Origin: DATBDE01 sp036270095
GTDB taxonomy: Bacteria; Actinomycetota; Thermoleophilia; Solirubrobacterales; Solirubrobacteraceae
Direction of reading: 5' to 3'
DNA length: 64,000 nt
Assembly: GCA_036270095.1 (NCBI GenBank)
Contig: DATBDE010000054.1
Coordinates: forward strand, 6,789 to 70,788
Shown here: positions 50,179 to 58,712 of the stretch, in pieces
How the letters are laid out: each line of letters begins with the position of its first letter
How positions within the stretch are numbered: the stretch's first letter is position 1
Notes under the pieces: generated by a model
Databases searched by the model: none
The model's input: only the letters and a program-made list of their open reading frames with translations
Told to the model about the DNA's origin: nothing
Translations under genes and position numbers: made by a program

Positions 50179-52037
50179 CAGGACTTGCGGGCGGCGCGTC
50201 GCTCCGCGCGGCGGATGCGCCGCTCCTTGGCCGCGCGCCGCGCGCCGGTCGGGGTGGCCTTGGTCTGGAGGAACTTGAGCGCCTGGACGTACACGAGCGA
50301 GGCCGGCTTGCGGATGATGTCCGCGTCGCGCAGGGACTCGAGGAACTCCTGGGGCCCGTCGAAGTCCCGCATGCGGATACGCACGGAGCCGAGCCCTGCC
50401 GTCACGTGGGCGTCCGAGCCGGCGCCGCCCACGATCCGGTACTTCTCGGCGAAGCGGACCGCCTCCTCGTTGAAGGACGAGATCGCCACCCGCGGGTTGA
50501 AGACCTCGATGGCGTCGACGTCCTCGAGCACGTCGAGCAGGTGTCGGTAGTCGGGCACCGCGTGCATACGGTCGAAGGGGTGGGGGACGTAGACCAGGCC
50601 GCCTTGACGCTTGATCTCGGCGATGACCTCCTGCAGCGTGCCGCCGCGCGGGATCTTCTCCTCGATGAACAGCCCGATAACCTCGCCCTGGTCAGCGGTC
50701 TTGACCTCCTCGCCGACGATGACCTTGATCCCGTCGGCCTTCTCGCGCGCCTCCAGAGCGCCCGAGATCTCGTTGTGGTCGGTCACCGCGATCGCGCCCA
50801 GGCCGCGGGCTTTGGCCTCGCCCAGCAGTGCCTCCACCGGCGTGGCGCAGTCGCCCGAGTGGTCGGTGTGCATGTGCAGGTCCACGTCGATCAGCGGCCT
50901 GCCCTCCAGGTGCTGGCGCAGCGCGCCGTTCGCGCGCCCGTCGTGGCGGCGGGCGGCCACACGGCCGTAGAGCGCGTCGATCTCGTCGGTGACCACGTCC
51001 CACGGGCGGGCCGGCCCGGGGGTGCCGTAGCGTTCGAGCAGGTCGGGCTGCTCGAGCAGGCGGGTGAGCTGGGCCACGAGGATCTCGAGGTCGCCGGGCT
51101 CGAAGAGCAGGCCGCGCTCGCCGTCGTCGAGCAGCTCCTCGTACAGGGGCAGGCGGGCCGCGATCGGAACCACCTGCGACGCGACCGCGCTCTGCAGCAG
51201 CGCCGGGGCCGGGTGGACGCCGGTGGAGGCGAAGACCATGACGTCGGCGTGGTCGAGCACGTCGGCCTGGTCGCCGGTGCGGAAGCGCACGCGCTCGGTC
51301 AGGTCGCGGCGCAGCAGCGGCTGCGTGCGCCACTCCTCTGCGATCAGCGTCGCCCGCCACGGCGGGGTCATGGGCAGTCGGCGCAGCGCGCGCAGGAACA
51401 GGCGCTGGGCCGCCCGCTCCTCGTCGGCGACGAAGGCGATCTCCAGCGGCCCGGAGCGCGCGTGCGGCGCCGACGCGGCCGTGCCCGGGCGCACGAGCTC
51501 GTACGGCGCCGGGAACCAACGCGTCATGAGCTCGCGCGTGGTCGGCCACGCCGCCGTGCGGGCGTCCAGGCGGCCGAAGAACAGCTCCACCACGCGGCGC
51601 GCGACCTGCGTGGAGATGAGCCGCTCGGTGGGGGCGTGGAACGAGCCGACGTTCAGCGCCCGCGACTGGCGCAGCGCCGCCGCGGGCACGCTGGGCGCGA
51701 ACGGCTCATGCACGTGGACGAAGTCGAAGGCGACGCTGTCGAGCAGCTCCTCGATCGTGCGCGCGACGTCGACCGGCACCGAGGCCGGCCGGCGCGCCGA
51801 ACGGAAGGGCAGCACCTCGCCCACGCCGAGCACGTGCACCCCGTCCAGCGCCACCTCGTCCGAGCGCACGGCGTGTCGCGAGGCGTGCACGAGGTCGAGC
51901 GAGTGCGAGGGTGCGACGATCGCGACCTCGTGCCCGCGCTGCACGAGCCGCTCCGAGGTCTCGCGTATGAAGCCGTTGACCTCGTTGCGGTCCTCCCAGG
52001 CGTACGGCGAGACCTGCGCGATGCGGAAAGCGGGCAC
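50178..52037 (-). CDS. Glycosyltransferase family 4 fused to a PHP phosphoesterase domain
   Basis: This 619-residue two-domain protein has an N-terminal GT-B-like half (1-375) with QVSPYAWEDRNEVNGFIRE, FVHVHEPFAPSVPAAALR and FEPGDLEILVAQLTRLLEQ, as in PimA-like transferases. The classical Glu of the donor site is not clear. The C-terminal PHP half (380-590) has intact metal motifs: DLHMHTDHSGD, AVTDHNEISG, GEEVKTADQGEV, VYVPHPFDRMH and GAGSDAHVTAG. The end is strongly basic (RRAAKERRIRRAERRAARKS). It follows ino1 by 28 bases. Confidence 0.85.
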   Translation of the reverse strand: MPAFRIAQVSPYAWEDRNEVNGFIRETSERLVQRGHEVAIVAPSHSLDLVHASRHAVRSDEVALDGVHVLGVGEVLPFRSARRPASVPVDVARTIEELLDSVAFDFVHVHEPFAPSVPAAALRQSRALNVGSFHAPTERLISTQVARRVVELFFGRLDARTAAWPTTRELMTRWFPAPYELVRPGTAASAPHARSGPLEIAFVADEERAAQRLFLRALRRLPMTPPWRATLIAEEWRTQPLLRRDLTERVRFRTGDQADVLDHADVMVFASTGVHPAPALLQSAVASQVVPIAARLPLYEELLDDGERGLLFEPGDLEILVAQLTRLLEQPDLLERYGTPGPARPWDVVTDEIDALYGRVAARRHDGRANGALRQHLEGRPLIDVDLHMHTDHSGDCATPVEALLGEAKARGLGAIAVTDHNEISGALEAREKADGIKVIVGEEVKTADQGEVIGLFIEEKIPRGGTLQEVIAEIKRQGGLVYVPHPFDRMHAVPDYRHLLDVLEDVDAIEVFNPRVAISSFNEEAVRFAEKYRIVGGAGSDAHVTAGLGSVRIRMRDFDGPQEFLESLRDADIIRKPASLVYVQALKFLQTKATPTGARRAAKERRIRRAERRAARKS

Positions 52038-52065
52038 CGGCCCGAAGGCTAGTGCCCGCCCCGGC

Positions 52066-53244
52066 TCAGGCCGTCTCGGCCTTGGCCTGCTTCTTCTTGG
52101 TCTTGGTCTCGACCGCCGGCTTGATCGCGTGCTCGGCGATGAACGCGTCGGTCAGCTCCCGCGCCTCGTCGTCGGGGCGCTGGTGCATGGGCGACTTCAT
52201 CAGGTACGAGCTCGGGCCGTCGATCTGCCCGCCGATGCCCTCGTTGAGGGCGAGCTTGCAGCAGCGCACGGCGTCGATGACGATCCCCGCCGAGTTCGGC
52301 GAGTCCCAAACCTCGAGCTTGAGCTCGACGTTGAGCGGCACGTCTCCGAAGGCCTGGCCCTCGACGCGGATGTGCGCCCACTTGCGGTCGGTCAGCCACG
52401 GCACGTAGTCGGACGGGCCGATGTAGACGTCGTCCTTGGGCAGCTCGTGGCCCATGATCGACGTCACCGCGTTGGTCTTGGAGATCTTCTTGGACTCCAG
52501 CCGCTCGCGCTCGAGCATGTTGTAGAAGTCCATGTTCCCGCCGACGTTGAGCTGCGAGGTGCGCAGCATCTTCACGCCGCGGTCGCCGAACAGCCGCGCC
52601 AGCGAGCGGTGGACGATGGTGGCGCCCACCTGCGACTTGATGTCGTCGCCGACGATCGGCAGGCCGGCCTTCTCGAAGCGGCGGTTCCAGTAGTGCTCGC
52701 GGGCGATGAAGACCGGGATGCAGTTCACGAAGCCGCAGCCGGCCTCGAGCACCTGCTCGACGTACCACTTGGTCGCCTGCTCGGAGCCCACCGGCAGGTA
52801 CGAGACGACGACATCGGTGTGCGTGTCCTTGAGGATCTGCACGATGTCGGCGGTCTCGCCGGGCGCCTTGGTGATCTTCTCCTTCAGGTACTTGCCCAGG
52901 CCGTCGTGGGTCATGCCGCGCTGAACCGGGACGTCGAGGGTCGGCACGTCGGCGAACTTGATCGTGTTGTTCTGGCCCGACCAGATCGCCTCCGACAGGT
53001 CCTTGCCGACCTTGTCAGCGTCGATGTCGAACGCGGCCGAGAACTCGATGTCGCTGATGTGGTAGCCGCCGAGGTCCACGTGCATGAGGCCCGGGACCGA
53101 CTCGCGGGGGTCGGCGTCCTTGTAGTACTCGACGCCCTGCACGAACGAGCTCGCGCAGTTGCCCACACCGACGACGGCGACGCGGACCTTGTCCTTCTGG
53201 TAGCGGGCCTTGCCGTTGGCGGCGGGCCCTCCGTTCGTGCTCAC
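52066..53244 (-). CDS. ino1: Inositol-1-phosphate synthase
   Basis: This 392-residue enzyme converts glucose-6-phosphate to inositol-1-phosphate with NAD. NAD motif VAVVGVGNCASSFVQG is near the N-terminus. GLPIVGDDIKSQVGATIVHRSLARLF, LNVGGNMDFYNM and WDSPNSAGIVIDAVRCCKLA are typical of actinobacterial Ino1. GTG 53244 has an AAGGA site 7-8 bases upstream and begins MSTNGGPAANGK. It lies between a CDP-alcohol phosphotransferase and the GT4-PHP gene, supporting a phosphatidylinositol role. Confidence 0.93.
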   Translation of the reverse strand: MSTNGGPAANGKARYQKDKVRVAVVGVGNCASSFVQGVEYYKDADPRESVPGLMHVDLGGYHISDIEFSAAFDIDADKVGKDLSEAIWSGQNNTIKFADVPTLDVPVQRGMTHDGLGKYLKEKITKAPGETADIVQILKDTHTDVVVSYLPVGSEQATKWYVEQVLEAGCGFVNCIPVFIAREHYWNRRFEKAGLPIVGDDIKSQVGATIVHRSLARLFGDRGVKMLRTSQLNVGGNMDFYNMLERERLESKKISKTNAVTSIMGHELPKDDVYIGPSDYVPWLTDRKWAHIRVEGQAFGDVPLNVELKLEVWDSPNSAGIVIDAVRCCKLALNEGIGGQIDGPSSYLMKSPMHQRPDDEARELTDAFIAEHAIKPAVETKTKKKQAKAETA

Positions 53245-53293
53245 TGCAGGGTTCCTTTCCAGGTCGAAGCTTCCCAACGTAGCCCCGGGAGGG

Positions 53294-53968
53294 CTACGCG
53301 GTTACACGCCGCAGCTCTGAGCGCACATGCCAGATGCGCTGGAACACCGTGATCACGGACAGGGCCGCAAGCACGTACACGGCGGGTGCCAGGAGCTCGA
53401 AATCGCCCAGCCCGGCGCCCTTGGCGAACACCAGGCCGATGGCCAGGATGACCACCCGCACGGGTCGCGTGGCGATGCCGACCTTGCACGCGACTCCGAG
53501 CGCCTCGGCCCGCGCCCGAGTGTAGGAGACCATGAGCGAGGCGAGGACGGCGACCACCGTCGCCGCCACCGCGAAGTCCATGCCGCGTGACGCGAAGTAG
53601 GCCGCGACGGCGGTGAGGACGATGCCCTCCTCCATCCGGTCCAGGGTGGAGTCGAGGAAGGCGCCGAAGGGCGTCCCCTTGCCCGACGTGCGCGCGTAGC
53701 GACCGTCGAGCGTGTCCATGATCGAGCCGATGATGAACGCCACCCCGGCGAGGAAGAACAGGCGCTGGGTGACCAGCACGGCGGCCACCACGTTCAGCAC
53801 CAGGCCGCTGAGCGAGATCGCGTTCGGGGTCAGCCGCGACTCGATCAGCCGGTCGCGCATGAGCGCCGAGACCTCGGCGCCGGTCAGCGGGCTACGGCGC
53901 GGTCGCCCGGGGCCTGGGCGACCGGCCCGCGCGGACCGCTCCCGCCGGCCCACCGAGCCGCGTTCCAT
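53294..53968 (-). CDS. CDP-alcohol phosphatidyltransferase (probable PI-phosphate synthase)
   Basis: This 224-residue membrane enzyme has the complete signature D-x2-DG-x2-AR-x8-G-x3-D-x3-D in DTLDGRYARTSGKGTPFGAF followed by LDSTLDR. About six membrane segments are seen. A basic N-terminal tail (1-30) is unusual. With ino1 next door it most likely joins inositol phosphate to CDP-diacylglycerol; a glycerol-phosphate acceptor is the alternative. It follows the PAP2 gene with TGATG overlap. Confidence 0.87.
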   Translation of the reverse strand: MERGSVGRRERSARAGRPGPGRPRRSPLTGAEVSALMRDRLIESRLTPNAISLSGLVLNVVAAVLVTQRLFFLAGVAFIIGSIMDTLDGRYARTSGKGTPFGAFLDSTLDRMEEGIVLTAVAAYFASRGMDFAVAATVVAVLASLMVSYTRARAEALGVACKVGIATRPVRVVILAIGLVFAKGAGLGDFELLAPAVYVLAALSVITVFQRIWHVRSELRRVTA

Positions 53969-54741
53969 CAGATCCGGGCGCCGGCGAAGGCCCAGTCGTT
54001 CGGGCGCGCGCGGGCGAGCAGGGCCTGGGCGATGGTGCCCGCGACGAGCGCGGTCAGCGCGCCCAGCACGGCGTCCATCCACCAGTGGTTGGCGGTGACG
54101 ATGACCACGAAGGTCATCAGGAGGGGATAGAGCGACCACGCGAAGCGCAGCCACTTCGGTCGGACCAGGCGCGACATCGAGATGCCGATGATGAGCGCGA
54201 AGCAGACGTGGACGGACGGCACCGCGGCGAACGGGTTGACGAGCGAGCTGGTCGTGGACGCCGTGTCGGTGTTGAAGCCCACGAAGTTCGAGACCGAGTC
54301 CTGGAACCCCCACTCGGGGAACAGGCGCGGAGGCGCGGTCGGGAAGAGGACGTAGCCGACGAGCGCGATGCCCATCGAGATCACGAACACGTTGCGGATG
54401 AAGTAGTAGGACCGGTTGCGGAAGATGTAGAGCCAGATCAGCGCCCCGATCATCAGCGGCAGGTGCGCGTTGACATACATCCAGCTCGCGAAGTCGATGA
54501 TCCACGGCTTGGTCTCGCCCCACGCCTGCACGGACGGCTCGACGAACAGATGCAGCGAGCGCTCGAGCCCGATGATGTCCCGCGCGTGCTCGAACGCAGC
54601 CGCCGTCGTGTGCCCGTCGACCGCCCCGCGGACGAGCCGGTACGCGTAATACGCCGCCGCAAAGATGAGGACTTGGCGGACGACGTCCGGCCAACCGTTA
54701 GGCAGCGCGCGAGGGGCCAGAGCGCGCAGACGGGTGAGCAT
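53968..54741 (-). CDS. AUR1-like PAP2-family membrane phosphotransferase/phosphatase
   Basis: This 257-residue protein has about six membrane segments and the PAP2 motifs FAAVPSVHVCFAL and ANHWWMDAVLG, each with a catalytic His, preceded by FPTAPPRLF. That arrangement is typical of AUR1/inositol-phosphorylceramide-synthase-like members. It could transfer or remove a phosphate headgroup in a lipid pathway. It is coupled to the CDP-alcohol transferase gene. Confidence 0.85.
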   Translation of the reverse strand: MLTRLRALAPRALPNGWPDVVRQVLIFAAAYYAYRLVRGAVDGHTTAAAFEHARDIIGLERSLHLFVEPSVQAWGETKPWIIDFASWMYVNAHLPLMIGALIWLYIFRNRSYYFIRNVFVISMGIALVGYVLFPTAPPRLFPEWGFQDSVSNFVGFNTDTASTTSSLVNPFAAVPSVHVCFALIIGISMSRLVRPKWLRFAWSLYPLLMTFVVIVTANHWWMDAVLGALTALVAGTIAQALLARARPNDWAFAGARI

Positions 54742-54789
54742 CAGGGCATCCTATCGGCCGTCCGGAACGTCCCCGCACCGCGCCTGTCG

Positions 54790-56355
54790 TCATCCGGCGC
54801 GAACGTGGATGCGCCCACCGGGGCCGGTGCGGATGTCGGTCCAGCCGCCCGGCGCGCGGCTGACGAAGCCGCCGGATTGCGGGTCCCACCAGCGCGTCCA
54901 GCGCACGCGGGCGGCGGGCACCGTGCCCCGCACCGAGAACCCCTCGCGCCCGACGCTGGTGATGCCCTGCAGGCCGGAGTCGGGCACGCGCCACACCTTC
55001 CAGTCGGCGTCGTGCCAGATCTCGCGCAGCCCGGGGACGCCGGCGTTCAGCAGCCGGCGCTCGGCCACCGCGGCGTAGTCGGGCGTCGCGCGTGTGGGCA
55101 GCGCGACGTAGGACGTGCCCGTGTTGCGCAGCCAGCGCACGTAGCGCGACGGGGTCAGCGTGCCGGCGTAGAACAGGTGCGCGTAGCGGTTGTCGAGCTG
55201 GCGCTCCCAGCCGCGCGTGATCGCGAAGCGCTCGGGGACGTAGGTGGCCTCCCAGTGGAAGCGGGTGGGCGGGATCTCGACGCGCATGGGCGACGGCCGG
55301 TCGGCGAGGAAGCGCAGTAGCGGGCGGTAATAGGACGCCTGCACCGCCGGGTCGTCGCCGACGCGCAGCTGCTTGACGACCGGCGCCAGCACCCACCACA
55401 CCAGCGGCAGCGCGAGGAGCGCCACCGCCGCGACCCGCCAGCGCGCGGCGTCGCCGCGCCCGAGCACAGCAGCGGCCAGCACGGGCCCGGCGAACAGCGC
55501 GCCCAGGCGCGCGATGTTGCCGCCGATCGGCGAGTCGAACACGAAGGCCGCCGTGGCCAGGAGCCCGTAGAGCACCGCGCCGACTCGCAACGCCGTCTCC
55601 TCGCGCGGCAACGCGACGACGAACAGCAGCGAGACGCCGAGGCAGGGCAGGTACGAGGTCAGGTCGAACGGCATCGCGCCGCCCTCGGGGAACAGTGCCG
55701 ACAGCACGCCCGGCGGCACGACCGCGCACAGGAGCACGAGCACCGCCAGGCCGGCGCCGCCCGAGGTCTTCTGGCCCATGACCGGCGCGCCGCGCTCGCG
55801 CGGCTCCTGGCTGCCCTTGCGCAGGCGCACGCCCGACAGCGCCTTGGCCAGCGCGCCCAGGCCGAGGAACAGGCCGGCGACCGGCGAGGCCAGGCCGGTC
55901 AGCAACGCCAGCACCATCGTGAGCACGGTGCGCTTGCGCTGCCAGGCCACGAGCGCCCACAGCCCGATGGCCATGCCGAACGTGAACGGGATCCGACCAG
56001 CGAACAGGTTCGCGCCCGCCGCGACCGCGAACCACGCCCCGGCGATCCACGCGCGCTCGCCGTAGGCGCGCGTGACGAGCTGCTGGAACGCGACGACGGC
56101 CGCGATGGTGGCCAGGACGCCGAGCAGGCGGGGGGACAGCAGCGCGCCCGCCGGCGGGTAGAGCATCGAGTAGGCGAGCATGTGATGGCCGGCGTACCAG
56201 CCGTTGTCCCAGAGCAGGAAGCCGTCGGCCGAGAACAGATCGGCGCGGTACGTCGCCCCGGCGAGGTCGTCGGAGGGGAGGTTCAGCACCACCCACAGCA
56301 CGGCCAGGGCGGCGCCGAGCGCCCAGACCGGGACTACGCGGCGATCCAGGCGCAC
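54790..56355 (-). CDS. Polytopic membrane protein, GT-C-glycosyltransferase-like
   Basis: This 521-residue protein has about ten membrane segments (1-340) and a C-terminal soluble domain (350-521) with beta strands. The first loop has LWDNGWYAGHHMLAYSMLYPP, reminiscent of GT-C enzymes and of PTPS-related membrane proteins, but no clear DxD or EDx motif was found. GTG 56355 starts within the end of the hydrolase gene. Its place in the lipid cluster suggests envelope glycan or glycolipid work. Confidence 0.7.
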   Translation of the reverse strand: MRLDRRVVPVWALGAALAVLWVVLNLPSDDLAGATYRADLFSADGFLLWDNGWYAGHHMLAYSMLYPPAGALLSPRLLGVLATIAAVVAFQQLVTRAYGERAWIAGAWFAVAAGANLFAGRIPFTFGMAIGLWALVAWQRKRTVLTMVLALLTGLASPVAGLFLGLGALAKALSGVRLRKGSQEPRERGAPVMGQKTSGGAGLAVLVLLCAVVPPGVLSALFPEGGAMPFDLTSYLPCLGVSLLFVVALPREETALRVGAVLYGLLATAAFVFDSPIGGNIARLGALFAGPVLAAAVLGRGDAARWRVAAVALLALPLVWWVLAPVVKQLRVGDDPAVQASYYRPLLRFLADRPSPMRVEIPPTRFHWEATYVPERFAITRGWERQLDNRYAHLFYAGTLTPSRYVRWLRNTGTSYVALPTRATPDYAAVAERRLLNAGVPGLREIWHDADWKVWRVPDSGLQGITSVGREGFSVRGTVPAARVRWTRWWDPQSGGFVSRAPGGWTDIRTGPGGRIHVRAG

Positions 56356-57122
56356 AGTCTCGCCACGAGGTCGGGGCGCTCGAGCCACGGCCAGTGCCCG
56401 GCGTCGGGGAGGTGCTCGACGGTGGCGTCGCCGAGCGCCGCCGCGTAGCCGTCCCCGAACCGGGGCTCGATGTACGCGTCCTGATCGCCCCACACCACCA
56501 GGGCGGGCGCGGTCACGTCGGCCAGGTGGCGCCCGGCGGCGGCCAGGGCGTCCTCGGGCGCGGACCGGTAGAGCTTCAGAATCGCGCGCTGGGTGCCCTG
56601 GTCGAAGTGGGCGAAGACCTGGTCGTCCATGACCTCGGGCAGCCCCACGTGCCGACGCGCCCAGCCCACCGTGCGCCGGTTGGTCGTCCCCATGACGATC
56701 TCGCCGATCCCGCGCGCCCGCCACAGCCGGGCCATGCGGTGCCAGCGGAAGCCGGGCAGCAGGGGCACGCTGTCGACGAGCGCGAGGCGCTCGACCCGTT
56801 CGGGCGCGTGCTGGGTGAAGGCCAGAGCCCAGGCGCCGCCCCAGTCGTGGCCGACGAGGCGGCACTGCTCCCAGCCCAGGTGGTCGAGGAAGCGCTCCAC
56901 GAAACGGCCGTAGAACGCCAGTGAGTAGTCCATGTCGGCGCGCTTTCCGGTCTGCCCGAAGCCTGGCGCATCGACGGCGACGCCGCCGCAGCAGGCCAGG
57001 AAGTCGTGCCACATCGCGCCCGCGTTGGGCACGCCATGGAGCCACAGGATCGGGGCATCCCCCGCCTCCCACCAGTGGACCGGGCCCTCGTCGAGTTCGA
57101 CGGTGCGCTCGTGCAGCGGCAC
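56334..57122 (-). CDS. Alpha/beta-hydrolase, haloalkane-dehalogenase/epoxide-hydrolase type
   Basis: This 262-residue hydrolase uses Asp as nucleophile: VGHDWGGAWALAF. The oxyanion strand is LWLHGVPNAGAMW, the acid is in VVWGDQDAYIEP, and the catalytic His is in DAGHWPWLERP. This set fits haloalkane dehalogenases and soluble epoxide hydrolases. GTG 57122 is chosen; an ATG at 57143 would share CATG with the start of the divergent kinase. It is the first gene of the run to the UDG-like protein. Confidence 0.83.
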   Translation of the reverse strand: MPLHERTVELDEGPVHWWEAGDAPILWLHGVPNAGAMWHDFLACCGGVAVDAPGFGQTGKRADMDYSLAFYGRFVERFLDHLGWEQCRLVGHDWGGAWALAFTQHAPERVERLALVDSVPLLPGFRWHRMARLWRARGIGEIVMGTTNRRTVGWARRHVGLPEVMDDQVFAHFDQGTQRAILKLYRSAPEDALAAAGRHLADVTAPALVVWGDQDAYIEPRFGDGYAAALGDATVEHLPDAGHWPWLERPDLVARLCAWIAA

Positions 57123-57141
57123 GGGCGGGCAAGCTACCGGC

Positions 57142-58038
57142 ATGCGCACGCTCTGCCTGGGAGAGGCCCTCGTCGACATGATCTGCGAGCGCCGTGTCGA
57201 CGGCCTGGCCGACGCCGACAACTTCGTGCCCCACTTCGGCGGCGCGACCGCCAACGTCGCGTTCGCCGCGGCACGCACCGTGCCCGGCAGCGCCGCCCTC
57301 GCCGGCGGCGCCGGGGGCGACCCCTGGGGCGCCTGGCTACGCGACGAGCTCGCGGCCGCCGGGGTCGCTTTGGATTGGTTCCGGCTCATGGAGGGCCAGC
57401 ACACGCCGGTCGCCTTCGTCGCCCTCGACGGCGCCGGCGACGCCACCTACCAGATCTACGGCGATGCGATCTCGATGGCGCTCGAGGCCGTGGCCGACCG
57501 GCTGCCGGAGGCGGTTGAGGCCTGCGACGGCCTGTTCTTCGGCTCCAATACGCTCGTGGGCGAGCGCGAGCGCGGCCTGACGCATGACGCACGTAGCTTG
57601 GCGCTCGCGCTGGGCAAGCCCGTGCTCTACGACCCCAACCTGCGCCTGCACCGCTGGCCGAGCGTGGCCCGCGCCGCCGAGGAGGCCAACGCGTGCGTCC
57701 CCGGCGCGCACCTCGTGCGCTGCAACCGCGAGGAGGCCGAGATCCTCACCGGCGAGCGAACCCCCGATGCCGCCGCGCGCGCCCTGCTCGCCGCCGGCGC
57801 GCGGGCGGTGGTGGTCAGCCTCGGCCCCGACGGCGCGCTGCTGCGCGGGCCGGTGGACGCCGACGTCCCCGGGGTGCCGGTGCAGGTGCGGAGCACCGTG
57901 GGCGCCGGCGACTGCCTGACCGGCGTGCTCGTGGCGCGGCTGACCGACCGCGGCTACGACCTCGCCGCGGTCGCCGACGCCCTGCCCGAGGCGGTGGCCA
58001 AGGGCGCCCGCACGTGCGAGCGCTGGGGCGCGGTGTGA
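57142..58038 (+). CDS. PfkB-family sugar kinase (fructokinase-like)
   Basis: This 298-residue ribokinase-type kinase begins TLCLGEALVDMICERR and has HFGGATANVAFAAAR, ALAGGAGGDPWGAWL, and the C-terminal anion-hole motif RSTVGAGDCLTGVLVARL with the catalytic Asp. Fructose is the likely substrate by similarity, but related sugars are possible. Its stop overlaps the nth start as GTGA. It is divergent from the hydrolase. Confidence 0.9.
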   Translation: MRTLCLGEALVDMICERRVDGLADADNFVPHFGGATANVAFAAARTVPGSAALAGGAGGDPWGAWLRDELAAAGVALDWFRLMEGQHTPVAFVALDGAGDATYQIYGDAISMALEAVADRLPEAVEACDGLFFGSNTLVGERERGLTHDARSLALALGKPVLYDPNLRLHRWPSVARAAEEANACVPGAHLVRCNREEAEILTGERTPDAAARALLAAGARAVVVSLGPDGALLRGPVDADVPGVPVQVRSTVGAGDCLTGVLVARLTDRGYDLAAVADALPEAVAKGARTCERWGAV

Positions 58039-58709
58039 GCCGGGCCTGGAAGCCCCCGCGCGCCGACCGCGTGCGCCGGATCCGCGACCGCCTGCGCGAG
58101 GCCTACGGCATCCCCGGCCAGCGGCCCCACGGCCGGCCGGTGGACGAGCTCGTGCTCACCGTCCTGTCCCAGAGCACGAACGACCGCAACCGCGACGTGG
58201 CCTTCGCCGGCCTGCGCGACCGCTTCCCGAGCTGGGAGGAGGTGCGCGCGGCGCCGGTGGAGGAGATCGAGGACGCCATCCGGCCCGGCGGCCTGGCGCC
58301 GACCAAGTCGCGCCGCATCAAGGAGATCCTCGAGGCGATCGGCGACCCGCTGTCGCTGGACTGGCTCGCCGAGGCGCCCGTGCCCGAGGGCCAGGCCTAC
58401 CTCTGCGACCTGCCCGGCGTGGGGCGCAAGACCGCCGCGTGCGTGCTGCTGTTTTCGTTCGGCCTGCGCGACGTGCCCGTCGACACGCACGTCGGGCGCG
58501 TGGCCACGCGGCTCGGCCTGCTGCGCGAGAAGGCGGGGTCAACCGAGCAGGCCGACGCGATGACCGCGCTGACGCCGCCCGGCGAGGAGCTCGAGTTCCA
58601 CCTCAACCTCCTCCGCCACGGGCGCCACACCTGTCATTCCCAGCGCCCGGATTGCCGGCATTGCGTGCTGCGGCGGATGTGCCCCTACGCTCGCGCACAC
58701 CACCTGTGA
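58035..58709 (+). CDS. nth: Endonuclease III
   Basis: This 224-residue DNA glycosylase/AP lyase excises oxidised pyrimidines. The helix-hairpin-helix LPGVGRKTAACVLL contains catalytic Lys132; catalytic Asp150 is in VPVDTHVGRVATRL. The C-terminal 4Fe-4S cluster is C-x6-C-x2-C-x5-C in CHSQRPDCRHCVLRRMC. LSQSTNDRN is the usual early motif. GTG 58035 gives a standard length. It is co-translated with the kinase gene. Confidence 0.95.
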   Translation: MSRAWKPPRADRVRRIRDRLREAYGIPGQRPHGRPVDELVLTVLSQSTNDRNRDVAFAGLRDRFPSWEEVRAAPVEEIEDAIRPGGLAPTKSRRIKEILEAIGDPLSLDWLAEAPVPEGQAYLCDLPGVGRKTAACVLLFSFGLRDVPVDTHVGRVATRLGLLREKAGSTEQADAMTALTPPGEELEFHLNLLRHGRHTCHSQRPDCRHCVLRRMCPYARAHHL

Positions 58710-58712
58710 CCG

